Origin: JBGQOG01 sp052113705 | Lineage (GTDB): Bacteria > Pseudomonadota > Alphaproteobacteria > Rhodobacterales > Rhodobacteraceae | DNA: 64,000 nucleotides | Assembly: GCF_052113705.1 (NCBI RefSeq) | Contig: NZ_JBGQOG010000013.1 | Coordinates: forward strand, 62,001-126,000 | Reading direction: 5' to 3' | Shown: positions 42,434 to 51,041 of the stretch, one piece after another | How the letters are laid out: each line of letters opens with the position of its first letter | Numbering within the stretch: the first letter of the stretch is position 1 | Notes under the pieces: generated by a model | Told to the model about the DNA's origin: nothing | The model's database searches: none | Seen by the model: the letters and a program-made list of their open reading frames with translations, nothing else | Made by a program: the position numbers and the translations under genes

Positions 42434-44461
42434 TCAGCGGCCGGTCTGGCCGGGCAGGGGGGCGGGGCGCCGGATGGTACGCGCGATGTCGGCGGCGGCC
42501 AGCAGCAAGGTCACCGTGTTTGGCGCGGCGATGTAGCGGCGCTCCCAGCGGGGGGCGAAGCTGGCCTTGAACTGCGCGAGACCTGCGGCACCCGGTACGC
42601 CCTCGGCGCGGCGCCAGATGGCAGCGGCGGGGCCCGTGGTGCAGCTGCCGGTGGGCGGCAGCGCGGCGAGTGACAGACGTGGGCAGCCTTCGCGCCGGGC
42701 CTGGTCCACCGCCGCCAGGATCAGCGCCTGCATCGTGCCATCGGGGGCATCGGCGGCGGGGCGCATCAGGTCCAGCACCCATTCCTGCGCATTGGCGTGG
42801 AAGGTGACATAGCCGACAAGCGTGCCGTTCAGATGCGCAAAGAACACCCGCTGTCCGGCGACATAGCCCGCCTCATACCGGCCCATGGAAAAGCCCCGCT
42901 CACCGCCGCGGGCCGCGACCCAGGCAGCACTCAGCGCCGCCATCTCGGCCTGCGGCAACCGGTCCGGCGCCTCGGTCACGCTGACGCCCGCCTTTTGGGC
43001 TTTGCGCAATTTACGGCGCAGACCGGCGCGCTCGGGCGTGTCGAGGCTGAAGGTGGCAAGGTCGAGAACGGCTTCGCGGGCGACGGGGGCCACAGCCCAG
43101 CCGGCGGCACGGACCTTGCTCGCCTGACGGGTGCCGATCTTGTACAGGCAGGCCACCCGCCCGCGCGCCCGCGACTCTTGCCGCAGGGCCCCGAGGAGGC
43201 GTTGCGCCGGACCTCTGGCGCCGAACGGGTCCAGAAGACCGACCAGCGCCTGCGGTGTCTCGCCGATCATCCAGCCCGCACGCGCACCCTCAAACAGCAG
43301 CACCTGATGCTCGCCCTGGCGCAACAGGCCCAGCTCGGCGCGCGGTGCCGCCTCAACCAAAGCGGCGATTCGCGGGGTGAGCTCGGGGGCGGCGGGCACC
43401 ACGAGGCGGCCCGGGGTGCTGGCGGCGGGGCGGCTGAGCGCGAGGGCCAGGCCCCCCAAAGCGGCGGGCAGCGCGAAATAGACCATCCGCCAGGCCAGCA
43501 CCGCGCCGAGCAAGGGGGCCGGATCATCGCCGGGCAGCAGGCTGACCAGCGCCAGTTCAAACGGGCCGACCCCGCCGGGGGTGCCGGAGACAAAGCCGCC
43601 CCCCAGCGCCAGCAAAAAGGCCGGGAACAAGAGGCCGAAGTCCAGATGCAGCGATTGCGGCACCAGCACCCAGAGCGCCACGGCGGCGGCCACGGTGTCG
43701 AGCGCCGCCAACACCAGAATCCGCATCATCACCGGCAGGCTCGGCAGGCGCAGGACCAGTTTGCCAAAGCGCACACCGGGCGCGATCAGCGCCATGGCGC
43801 CAACGGCCAAAGCGGCGCCCAGACCGGCGGCGCCGATCATCGCGCCGCCCGGCAGCGCGCCGGGAAAGATCACCAGCGTCACGGCGGTGATCACCGCCCA
43901 GCCGGCCAGAAACGAGACCGCGACGGCGGCGGTGATGCGCGTCGCCTCCACCAGTCCGAGGCTGGGCAGCATCCGCCAGCGCACCAGCGCCCCGGTGACC
44001 AGCCCGAGGCCGAGCGTCTGGCTGATGGCAATGGCGGTGGCCCCGGCGCGGCGGGTGGCGGCTTCGGGCAACCCGGTCCCAAGCGCGCGGTGCAGCACGG
44101 CATCATATTGCCCCAGGGCCCAGAAGCTGATCGCGGTGGCGGCAAGTGCGGCCAGCCATTGGTGCAGCGACACCTGATGCAGCGTGGCCATGATGTCTTC
44201 GAGGTCGAGATGGGCAATGCGGTCGCGCAGCAGCAGCGCGAAAAGGCCGAGCACCGCGATGGCGCCGATCTGACGGATCACCGCGCGGCGCAACCCGGGC
44301 AGGCCTGCGCGCGGCGCGGGGTCCAGCGCTGCGGTGTCGAGCGGATCCGGGTCCAGCCCGTCGCGCCCGGCCAGCGCGCGGCCGATGATGCCGCGCGACC
44401 ACACACGCCCCGGCCGCTCGCGGGCAATCACCCGCGCCACAAAACCCTTTTTACCCGACAT
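42434..44461 (-). CDS. mprF: MprF-type phosphatidylglycerol aminoacyltransferase/flippase
   Basis: This 675-residue protein starts at MSGKKGFVARVI. Residues ~65-395 form a multi-pass flippase region (AVIRQIGAIAVLGLFALLL, then YDAVLHRAL, and GGGFVSGTPGGVGPFELALVSLLPG, a UPF0104/LPG_synthase_TM signature). Residues ~400-670 form the C-terminal GNAT-like DUF2156 catalytic domain (GWMIGETPQALVGLLDPFG, LRRKLRKAQKAGVSV, VLDLMRP, RWERRYIA). Family knowledge: it transfers lysine or alanine from aminoacyl-tRNA to phosphatidylglycerol and flips the product, reducing sensitivity to cationic peptides. The amino acid specificity cannot be read. Its position upstream of bmt seems unrelated. Confidence 0.9.
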   Translation of the reverse strand: MSGKKGFVARVIARERPGRVWSRGIIGRALAGRDGLDPDPLDTAALDPAPRAGLPGLRRAVIRQIGAIAVLGLFALLLRDRIAHLDLEDIMATLHQVSLHQWLAALAATAISFWALGQYDAVLHRALGTGLPEAATRRAGATAIAISQTLGLGLVTGALVRWRMLPSLGLVEATRITAAVAVSFLAGWAVITAVTLVIFPGALPGGAMIGAAGLGAALAVGAMALIAPGVRFGKLVLRLPSLPVMMRILVLAALDTVAAAVALWVLVPQSLHLDFGLLFPAFLLALGGGFVSGTPGGVGPFELALVSLLPGDDPAPLLGAVLAWRMVYFALPAALGGLALALSRPAASTPGRLVVPAAPELTPRIAALVEAAPRAELGLLRQGEHQVLLFEGARAGWMIGETPQALVGLLDPFGARGPAQRLLGALRQESRARGRVACLYKIGTRQASKVRAAGWAVAPVAREAVLDLATFSLDTPERAGLRRKLRKAQKAGVSVTEAPDRLPQAEMAALSAAWVAARGGERGFSMGRYEAGYVAGQRVFFAHLNGTLVGYVTFHANAQEWVLDLMRPAADAPDGTMQALILAAVDQARREGCPRLSLAALPPTGSCTTGPAAAIWRRAEGVPGAAGLAQFKASFAPRWERRYIAAPNTVTLLLAAADIARTIRRPAPLPGQTGR

Positions 44462-44801
44462 CGTACAACCCCTGCACCCGGCCAGACTGTGTCCGGCCAC
44501 ACCCCAATCCGCGAAGGCCACCCCGCCTTCCTCTTCCTGAGTACGGCTCTTGGGTTCATGTGCCGTTAACAGCGGCAAAAAAACCTGTCTCCGCTCCCGG
44601 CGCAGAGGCTGCGCCCGGCAGATTTTCCCCGAAGGTCGAGGCGGGGACAGCGGATGGGGGGAGAGAGCAGGGGCGAGGGGAAAATTGCCCCGGCACCGGG
44701 GAGCACTGTCGGATCTGCGCCTTGCCCCGGGGGGGCGAAGGCTATCCGTGGTGCGTGAATGGCGGGCCGTGAAGCGCGGCCGCAGGGCCCGCCGGAAGCG
44801 C
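44462..44801. other. Intergenic region between mprF and the ATPase inhibitor gene
   Basis: 340 GC-rich bases without a supportable gene. A hairpin GGCGGGCC...GGCCCGCC (about 44761-44793) beside the DUF1476 stop may act as a weak terminator on the - strand. The mprF promoter must lie here but I see no clear match. Confidence 0.4.
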
Positions 44802-45116
44802 TCAGGCTTCGTTCATCAGTTGGGCTTTGGCGGCGGCGGCGCATTCCGCATATTTCGCGCTGAGTCGCGCGCTGTCCGTCAATGTCCCCAGATCGGCCGC
44901 CAGCTTGCGCAGCACATCGTCATGGCCAGCCTCTTCGAAATCGGCGGCGATCACCTCTTTGGCATAGGCCTCGGCCTCGGCGCCGGTCTTGCCCAGCAGG
45001 TCGGCCGCCCAGAGGCCGATGAGTTTGTTGCACCGGGCTTCGGCGCGAAATTTCATCTCGGCATCATGGGCATACTTGTTCTCAAAGGCGCGTTCGCGAT
45101 CGTCGAAAGTGGTCAT
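44802..45116 (-). CDS. F1Fo-ATP synthase inhibitor, zeta subunit (DUF1476)
   Basis: This 104-residue all-helical protein belongs to DUF1476. The N-terminal inhibitory segment reads MTTFDDRERAFENKYAHDAEM. The four-helix core follows (RCNKLIGLWAADLLG, AYAKEVIAADFEEAGHDDVLRKLAADL). Family knowledge: the zeta subunit of Paracoccus ATP synthase is a DUF1476 protein of this length whose N-terminus blocks ATP hydrolysis. The strong similarity to it as I remember it supports the assignment. It is unlinked to atp genes and stands alone, divergent from purC. Confidence 0.9.
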   Translation of the reverse strand: MTTFDDRERAFENKYAHDAEMKFRAEARCNKLIGLWAADLLGKTGAEAEAYAKEVIAADFEEAGHDDVLRKLAADLGTLTDSARLSAKYAECAAAAKAQLMNEA

Positions 45117-45377
45117 TTAAGGCCCCTCCAGGCTGTGTCGATGCCCTATCATATGTCTGCGGCCCCCCCATGGTGCAAGACCGCGGTGGCGCTTGTGCGG
45201 ATTTCGCGGCCGGTACCAGGCCCAAAACCGGCCAAACGGGGGTGTTTGCGCGTTGCAAGGCCGGAAAATCCGCTTTGCCTTGCGGCAAGCCGCGCCTTGC
45301 CCTATAGCGGCGAAAAGGGCGCATAGCCCAGTCACGCGGCCCCGCAGAGGGGGACGCGGCAGCGATACGGAGCACCC

Positions 45378-46139
45378 ATGGCACCTCGGCGCAAGAAGAT
45401 CTACGAAGGCAAAGCAAAAATCCTGTATGAAGGCCCGGAGCCGGGAACCCTTGTGCAGTATTTCAAGGACGATGCGACCGCCTTCAACGCCCAGAAAAAG
45501 GACGTGATCGAGGGCAAGGGCGTGCTGAACAACCGCCTGTCCGAGTTCTTCATGACCGGGTTGAACAACATCGGCGTGCCGACGCATTTCATCCGCCGCA
45601 TCAACATGCGCGAGCAGCTGATCCGTCAGGTCGAGATTGTGCCGCTGGAAGTCATCGTGCGGAACTTTGCAGCGGGCTCGATGTCGAAACGTCTGGGCAT
45701 GGAAGAGGGCACCGCCCTGCCGCGCCCGATCGTCGAATACAGCTATAAAAACGACGCTTTGGGCGATCCGCTGGTGCCGGAAGAATATATCGTCGCCTTT
45801 GGCTGGGCCAACCAGCAGGATCTCGATGACATCGTGGCGCTGGCGCTGCGGGTCAATGATTTCCTCGCGGGCGTGTTCTACGGCGTCGGCATCAAGCTGA
45901 TCGACTTCAAGATCGAGATCGGCCGCGTCTGGGAAGGCGATTACATGCGCCTGATCGTGGCGGATGAAATCTCGCCCGACAGCTGCCGCCTGTGGGATGT
46001 GAAGACCGGACAAAAGCTGGACAAGGACGTGTTCCGCCGCGATCTCGGCTCGCTGACCGATGCCTATACCGAAGTGGCGCGCCGTCTGGGCGTGCTGCCC
46101 GCCAATGCCACCAACATCAAGCCGACGCTGATCAACTGA
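45378..46139 (+). CDS. purC: Phosphoribosylaminoimidazole-succinocarboxamide synthase
   Basis: This 253-residue SAICAR synthetase has the N-terminal ATP-grasp-like start KIYEGKAKILYEGPEPGTLVQYFKDDATAFNAQKK, the motif VEIVPLEVIVRNFAAGSMSKR and IGRVWEGDYMRLIVADEISPDSCRLWD. The short length and the KKIYEGKAKI start mark the bacterial single-domain type. GGAGC stands upstream of the ATG. It catalyses step 8 of de novo purine synthesis and is followed by purS after 14 bases. Confidence 0.97.
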   Translation: MAPRRKKIYEGKAKILYEGPEPGTLVQYFKDDATAFNAQKKDVIEGKGVLNNRLSEFFMTGLNNIGVPTHFIRRINMREQLIRQVEIVPLEVIVRNFAAGSMSKRLGMEEGTALPRPIVEYSYKNDALGDPLVPEEYIVAFGWANQQDLDDIVALALRVNDFLAGVFYGVGIKLIDFKIEIGRVWEGDYMRLIVADEISPDSCRLWDVKTGQKLDKDVFRRDLGSLTDAYTEVARRLGVLPANATNIKPTLIN

Positions 46140-46153
46140 AAGGCCCCGAAGCA

Positions 46154-46393
46154 ATGAAAGCACGTGTTCATGTCATGCTGAAGGATGGCGTTCTGGACCC
46201 GCAGGGCGAGGCCGTGCGCCACGCGCTGGGAACTTTGGGTTTCGCCGGGGTCGAGGGTGTCCGTCAGGGCAAGGTGATCGAGTTGGATCTGGCCGCGACC
46301 GACAAGGCAGCGGCCGAGACCGAGGTGAAGGCGATGTGCGAGAAACTCCTCGCCAACACCGTCATCGAAAAATACACGATCGAGATCGCCTGA
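46154..46393 (+). CDS. purS: Phosphoribosylformylglycinamidine synthase subunit PurS
   Basis: This 79-residue protein starts at MKARVHVMLKDGVLDPQG, 14 bases after purC. The conserved PurS blocks are AVRHALGTLGF, VRQGKVIELDL and CEKLLANTVIEKYTIEI. PurS links PurQ and PurL in the FGAM synthetase complex and is only found in the small-PurL system. purL is not in the window. Confidence 0.96.
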   Translation: MKARVHVMLKDGVLDPQGEAVRHALGTLGFAGVEGVRQGKVIELDLAATDKAAAETEVKAMCEKLLANTVIEKYTIEIA

Positions 46394-46412
46394 GCGATCC
46401 TCTGAGCAAATG

Positions 46413-46445
46413 GCGGGGCCCGGGGTTTGCCGGGCTCCGCTTTTG
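46413..46445 (+). terminator. Intrinsic terminator between purS and purQ
   Basis: An 11-bp stem GCGGGGCCCGG/CCGGGCTCCGC with one G-T pair and a six-base loop, followed by TTTTG. It stands in the 107-base purS-purQ gap, where an operon would normally be continuous. Confidence 0.8.
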
Positions 46446-46500
46446 TCGGATCTGCTGCGGATCCGCCTGTTTTCAGCCTTCAGAACCAGAGGTTTCGCCG

Positions 46501-47169
46501 ATGAAAGCCGCCGTCATCACTTTCCCCGGGTCCAACTGCGACCGTGATCTTGCCCTGGGCTTTGAGAAGGCGGGGGCCGAGGTCATCCGCGTCTGGCACA
46601 AGGACACCGAGCTGCCCGCAGGCATCGACATTGTCGGCGTGCCGGGCGGCTTTTCCTATGGCGACTATCTGCGCTGCGGCGCGATTGCGGCGCAATCGCC
46701 GGTGGGCCGTGCCATTGCCGATTTCGCCGGCAAGGGCGGCTATGTCATCGGCATCTGCAACGGCTTTCAGATCCTGACCGAAATGGGCCTGCTGCCGGGC
46801 GCGCTGATGCGCAATGCCGGGCTGAAATACATCTGCAAGCCGGTGACACTCCGCGTCGCCACCGCCGACAGCGCCTTTACCGCAGGCTATGCCAAGGGCG
46901 ATGAAGTGACCTTCCCGATCGCGCATCACGATGGCAATTATACCATTGATGCCGAGGGTTTGGCGGCACTTGAGGCCGAAGACCGCGTGGCCTTCCGCTA
47001 TGCGCAAAACCCCAATGGCTCGATGGCCGACATCGCCGGGGTGCTCTCGGGCAACCGCCGGGTGCTCGGTATGATGCCGCATCCTGAGCGGGCGATGGAA
47101 AACGCGCTGGGCGGCACCGACGGATCGGCGCTCTTCCGCGCGTTGACCGGGATGATGGCGCAAGCGTGA
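46501..47169 (+). CDS. purQ: Phosphoribosylformylglycinamidine synthase subunit PurQ
   Basis: This 222-residue glutaminase subunit starts at MKAAVITFPGSNCDRDLA; the longer upstream frame covers the terminator and is rejected. It is a class I amidotransferase with VPGGFSYGDYLRCGAIAA, the nucleophile in VIGICNGFQILTEMGLLPG and the late HPE in MMPHPERAMENALGG. It supplies ammonia to PurL. AGAGG stands eight bases before the ATG. It lies 107 bases after purS, with a terminator in between. Confidence 0.96.
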   Translation: MKAAVITFPGSNCDRDLALGFEKAGAEVIRVWHKDTELPAGIDIVGVPGGFSYGDYLRCGAIAAQSPVGRAIADFAGKGGYVIGICNGFQILTEMGLLPGALMRNAGLKYICKPVTLRVATADSAFTAGYAKGDEVTFPIAHHDGNYTIDAEGLAALEAEDRVAFRYAQNPNGSMADIAGVLSGNRRVLGMMPHPERAMENALGGTDGSALFRALTGMMAQA

Positions 47170-47214
47170 TCACACGCGCTTGAGACAGGGCGCGCGCGGG
47201 GCTAGACTGCGCGC

Positions 47215-49119
47215 ATGAGCGACACCGCAGAACCCACAAAGGCTGACCGGCCGGACCCCGAGGTCCCGCAGCCGGAGGCCGCCGCCGCCACGCCCGCCGC
47301 AGAGCCGCGCCGCCATGCCGTGCGCGGCTTCCGTCGCAATGATGGGGGCGGGCCGCAGCCTTCCGCTGACGAAACCGGTGCACGGCAGCGTCCCTGGATT
47401 ACCCGGATGGCTGTCGGCGCGATTCTGATGATCGCGGTCGGGGTGATCTGGGCCACCAATTCCTGGCTGAGCGACCGGTTCACCGAGACCACGCGGGTGC
47501 GGGCCGAGCTGCGGCTGGCGCTCTATTCCGGCAATATCCTGTCCGAGCTGCAACGCACGGCGGTGGTGCCGCTCTTGCTTGCGCGCGATCCGGCGCTGCT
47601 CAGCTCGCTGAATTCAAACGATTATTCCATCACCTCGCAGCGGTTGATCTCGGCCAAGAAAGAGATTGCGGCGGCCTCGATCCGGCTTTTGGATGCTTCC
47701 GGGCGGACGGTGGCCGCGACGGACCGGCAGCTGCTCGGGGCCTCCTATCCGCAGGCGCCGTTTTACGTCGATGCCCTGCGCTCACGCGAGACGGTCTTTT
47801 CGGTGTCGGAGCGCCCGACGGGGGGGACGGAGTTCATCTATTCCCGCGCGATGACCGTGGATGGCCGTCTGGCCGGGGTGATCGTGGTCGAGGCGGAGCT
47901 GTCGAAGTTTGAGCGCAGCTGGGCGGGCATTTCCGATGCGGTGGCAGTGGTCGACAGTTCTGGTCAGATCATCTTGGCGACCGAGCCGAAATGGCGCGGC
48001 CTGACGATGGAGCAGGCGCTGACCGCGCGCTCGGCGCCCTCGGCGATCCTGCGCGCCTTTCAGGTGACGGCCGATTGGGCGAATGAGCCGCCAGACGCCT
48101 ATCTGAAAGGGGCCGCGGTGATGCGGACCGAGACGCGGCTGCCGTTCCGCGGCTGGCGGATGATCGCCTTCACCACCTATGATTCGATCCGCGAGCGGGT
48201 GAATGCGGTGTTGGCGCTGGAGATCATGGGCTTTGCCATCCTGCTGGCGGTGGCCTTTTACCTGCTGTCGCGGCGCGCACGGGTGCAATCGGCCGCCTAC
48301 TTGCGCGAATCGGTGGAACTCCGGGCGCTGAACGCGCGTTTGAGCCGCGAGATCGCGGAACGCGAGCGGGTGCAAAAGGATCTGGCCGTGGCCGAACAGA
48401 CGCTGGCGCAATCATCGAAACTGGCGGCATTGGGCGAAATGTCGGCGGCGGTCAGCCATGAGCTGAACCAGCCTCTGGCCGCGATGAAGACCTATCTCGC
48501 CGGGGCGCGGCTTTTGCTGCAACGCTCGCGCGGGGATGAGGCTTTGGCGTCTTTTCAACGCATTGACGATCTGATCGAGCGGATGGGCGCGATCACCCGG
48601 CAGCTGAAATCCTATGCCCGCAAGGGCGGCGAGGCGTTCGAGCCGGTGGATCTGCGCGCGGCCATCTCAAGTGCCTTGTCGATGATGGAGCCGCAGTTGC
48701 GCGCCCGCACGGTCAAGATCACCCGCACCCTGCCGCGCGGCCGGGTCTGGGTGATGGCCGACCGCATCCGTCTCGAACAGGTGATCATCAACCTGTTGCG
48801 CAACGCGCTCGATGCGACCAAGACCACGGGCGAGCCGCAGATCGACATTCTGCTGACCGCCGGGGAGAGCGCGGTGATGCGGGTGCGCGACAACGGGCCG
48901 GGTCTGACCGATCTGGAAAAATTGTTTGAGCCGTTCTGGACCACGAAAAAGCCCGGTGAGGGCACGGGGCTGGGGCTCGCGATCTCTTCGGGGATCGTCA
49001 AGGATTTCGGCGGGCGCCTGACGGCGCATAATGCCGAGGATGGCGGCGCTGTCTTCGAAGTGCAGCTGCCGCTTTTGGCCGAAAAAACAAAGGGCGAAAC
49101 GCCCAGAGCAGCGGAGTAA
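47215..49119 (+). CDS. DctB-like sensor histidine kinase
   Basis: This 634-residue inner-membrane kinase has a cytoplasmic Pro/Arg-rich leader of ~60 residues, a first transmembrane segment (ITRMAVGAILMIAVGVIWATNSWL, ~62-84), a periplasmic dCache sensor domain (~85-335) and a second segment (ALEIMGFAILLAVAFYLLSR, ~345-365). A coiled coil leads into HisKA with the phospho-histidine in LGEMSAAVSHELNQPLAAMKTYLAG, and HATPase_c with DNGPGLTDLEKLFEPFWTTKKPGEGTGLGLAISSGI. The arrangement matches DctB, which senses C4-dicarboxylates, but related NtrY/DctB kinases sense other ligands. No dctPQM transporter is nearby. It precedes its response regulator by six bases. Confidence 0.85.
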   Translation: MSDTAEPTKADRPDPEVPQPEAAAATPAAEPRRHAVRGFRRNDGGGPQPSADETGARQRPWITRMAVGAILMIAVGVIWATNSWLSDRFTETTRVRAELRLALYSGNILSELQRTAVVPLLLARDPALLSSLNSNDYSITSQRLISAKKEIAAASIRLLDASGRTVAATDRQLLGASYPQAPFYVDALRSRETVFSVSERPTGGTEFIYSRAMTVDGRLAGVIVVEAELSKFERSWAGISDAVAVVDSSGQIILATEPKWRGLTMEQALTARSAPSAILRAFQVTADWANEPPDAYLKGAAVMRTETRLPFRGWRMIAFTTYDSIRERVNAVLALEIMGFAILLAVAFYLLSRRARVQSAAYLRESVELRALNARLSREIAERERVQKDLAVAEQTLAQSSKLAALGEMSAAVSHELNQPLAAMKTYLAGARLLLQRSRGDEALASFQRIDDLIERMGAITRQLKSYARKGGEAFEPVDLRAAISSALSMMEPQLRARTVKITRTLPRGRVWVMADRIRLEQVIINLLRNALDATKTTGEPQIDILLTAGESAVMRVRDNGPGLTDLEKLFEPFWTTKKPGEGTGLGLAISSGIVKDFGGRLTAHNAEDGGAVFEVQLPLLAEKTKGETPRAAE

Positions 49120-49125
49120 CTGCAC

Positions 49126-50457
49126 ATGGCACGGATGATGAAGGTCGCGATCGTCGATGACGAAGAGGATATGCGCCAATCGATCAGCCAATGGCTGGCC
49201 CTCTCGGGGTTTGACACCGAAACCTATGCCTGCGCCGAAGATGCGCTGAAGGTGATCGGCGTGGATTGGCCGGGGGTGGTCATTTCGGACATCCGGATGC
49301 CGGGGATGGATGGCATGGCCTTTCTCAAACGGCTGATGGGCATCGACAGCGGCCTGCCGGTGATCATGATCACCGGGCATGGCGATGTGCCGATGGCGGT
49401 GGAGGCAATGCGCCTTGGCGCGATGGATTTCATGGAAAAGCCGTTCAATCCCGACCGGATGACGGAACTGGCCAAACGCGCCACCCAATCGCGCCGCATG
49501 ACGCTGGACAACCGCGCTTTGCGCCGGGATCTGGCCGAGGGCGCGCAGGTGATGGGCAAGTTGATCGGCACCTCGCCCGCGATGGAGCGGCTGCGTGAGG
49601 ACATTCTCGATCTGGGGCAGGCGGATGGCCATGTGCTGATCGACGGTGAAACCGGCACCGGCAAGACGCTGGTGGCCCACGCGCTCCATGCGGTGGGGCC
49701 GCGCGCGGGCAAGAAATTCGTGGTGGTCTCCTGTGCCGCCTATTCCGAGGATGTGCTGGCGACCAAGCTCTTTGGCCCGGTGGATGAGGGCACCGGTCTG
49801 CCCTTGGTGGAAGAGGCGCGCGGTGGCACGCTTTGCCTTGAGGATGTCGAGGCGCTGAGCCAGGGGCTGCAGGCGCGGCTTTTGACCTTTATCAACGATC
49901 AGGGCACCCCGGCGGAAACCCGCGTCATCGCCATCTGCAACACGCATGGCGAGGGACGTACGGTCGAGGACGCGCTGCGGCCCGATCTCTATTACCGTCT
50001 GGCGGCGTTGAAAATTCTGCTGCCGCCGCTGCGCACGCGGGGCGAGGATATTCTGACGCTCTTCACCCGGATGTCCGAGCAATTCTCGGATGAATATGGC
50101 TGCGAAGCGCCGGAGGTGACTGCGCAAGAGGCGGCGCAGCTGTTGCAGGCGCCCTGGCCGGGCAATGTGCGCCAACTTATCAACGTGGCCGAGCGGGCAG
50201 TGCTGCAAAACCGGCGCGGCACCGGCTCGATCGCCAGCCTGCTCATGGCCGAGAATGAAGAAGCGGGTCCGGCGATCAGCACCGAGGGTAAGCCCTTGAA
50301 AGAATACGTTGAAAGCTTTGAGAAAATGCTGATCGACAACACGATGCGGCGCCACAAAGGCTCGATCACCGCGGTGATGGATGAGCTTTGTCTGCCGCGC
50401 CGGACGCTGAACGAGAAGATGGCCAAATACGGTCTGAGCCGCAGCGAATACATCTGA
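49126..50457 (+). CDS. DctD-like response regulator, AAA+ domain without the GAFTGA loop
   Basis: This 443-residue regulator has a receiver domain (1-120; acidic pocket DDEED, phospho-acceptor Asp55 in ISDIRMPG, conserved Lys105 in MEKPFN), an AAA+ domain (~145-370; Walker A GETGTGKT at 174-181, with WPGNVRQL near the sensor II region) and a Fis-type helix-turn-helix at the C-terminus (GSITAVMDELCLPRRTLNEKMAKYGL). Where sigma54 activators carry GAFTGA, this protein goes from LFGPVDEGTG directly to LPLVEEARGGTLCLED. The Walker B is LCLED, with the acidic pair in reversed order (E-D rather than D-E). It therefore probably does not drive sigma54 polymerase. See the findings. Confidence 0.88.
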   Translation: MARMMKVAIVDDEEDMRQSISQWLALSGFDTETYACAEDALKVIGVDWPGVVISDIRMPGMDGMAFLKRLMGIDSGLPVIMITGHGDVPMAVEAMRLGAMDFMEKPFNPDRMTELAKRATQSRRMTLDNRALRRDLAEGAQVMGKLIGTSPAMERLREDILDLGQADGHVLIDGETGTGKTLVAHALHAVGPRAGKKFVVVSCAAYSEDVLATKLFGPVDEGTGLPLVEEARGGTLCLEDVEALSQGLQARLLTFINDQGTPAETRVIAICNTHGEGRTVEDALRPDLYYRLAALKILLPPLRTRGEDILTLFTRMSEQFSDEYGCEAPEVTAQEAAQLLQAPWPGNVRQLINVAERAVLQNRRGTGSIASLLMAENEEAGPAISTEGKPLKEYVESFEKMLIDNTMRRHKGSITAVMDELCLPRRTLNEKMAKYGLSRSEYI

Positions 50458-51041
50458 CCGCGCGCGCCCTCTGACACGGCAGGGCGGCAGGTCACCCGGC
50501 GATGGCGGCGGGCGGGGAAACCTGGCCGCAACGCGCCGCGGCGGTCACAACTGCGGCAAAGGGGGGCTTTGGCCCTCCTTTTTCGTCTGCGGCGTCCTAA
50601 ATGCGCAAGCAGGCTTTAATGAAAAACCGATTGTGTTTGTGGCGGCTTCGCCGTTAAAGTCAACTTGTGCCGCTCTGACCCGGGGAACCTTTCGTGGTTT
50701 TTGGTCATCGGCCCTTCAGTTTCGCTGATCCATCGGCAGATGCGCGCCTTTGCGCGCCGTTCGCCGCCAGGATCTACCGATTGGTCGCAAGACCGCAATT
50801 TTGCCCGCAACGCCCTGACAAAGCAGCGGGTTTTCAAATGGGTGATCTGGCCGATGCCAGACGCCAAAGGATAGAACCGCGATGAAACGCGCAGCATATG
50901 GGCAGGTGATGACGGGCGGGCCAATGGCCGCCGCCACGCTGCCTGCGGGCGCGCCCCTCCTCGCCTCAACAGATCAACATGCCCCATTGCGGCGCCCGCC
51001 TCCGGGTCCGCGACGCGATGCTGCGTGCGAGAATTGGATAC
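50458..51041 (+). other. Intergenic region upstream of rne (terminator, long leader)
   Basis: 584 bases without a supportable gene. It holds the terminator of the response regulator gene at 50558-50583 and then the upstream region of rne. Long, structured rne leaders that take part in autoregulation are known in other bacteria; this one is large enough, but I see no specific motif. A large - strand open frame through rne is treated as spurious. Confidence 0.4.
50558..50583 (+). terminator. Intrinsic terminator of the dctB/dctD-like operon
   Basis: AAAGGGGGGC, loop TTTG, GCCCTCCTTT then TTC. The stem is slightly imperfect, with a T run at the end. It lies 100 bases past the regulator stop. 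Confidence 0.75.

Noticed and set aside
44462..44801. Possible small gene upstream of mprF
   Set aside because: Short frames on both strands lack ribosome binding sites and recognisable sequence.
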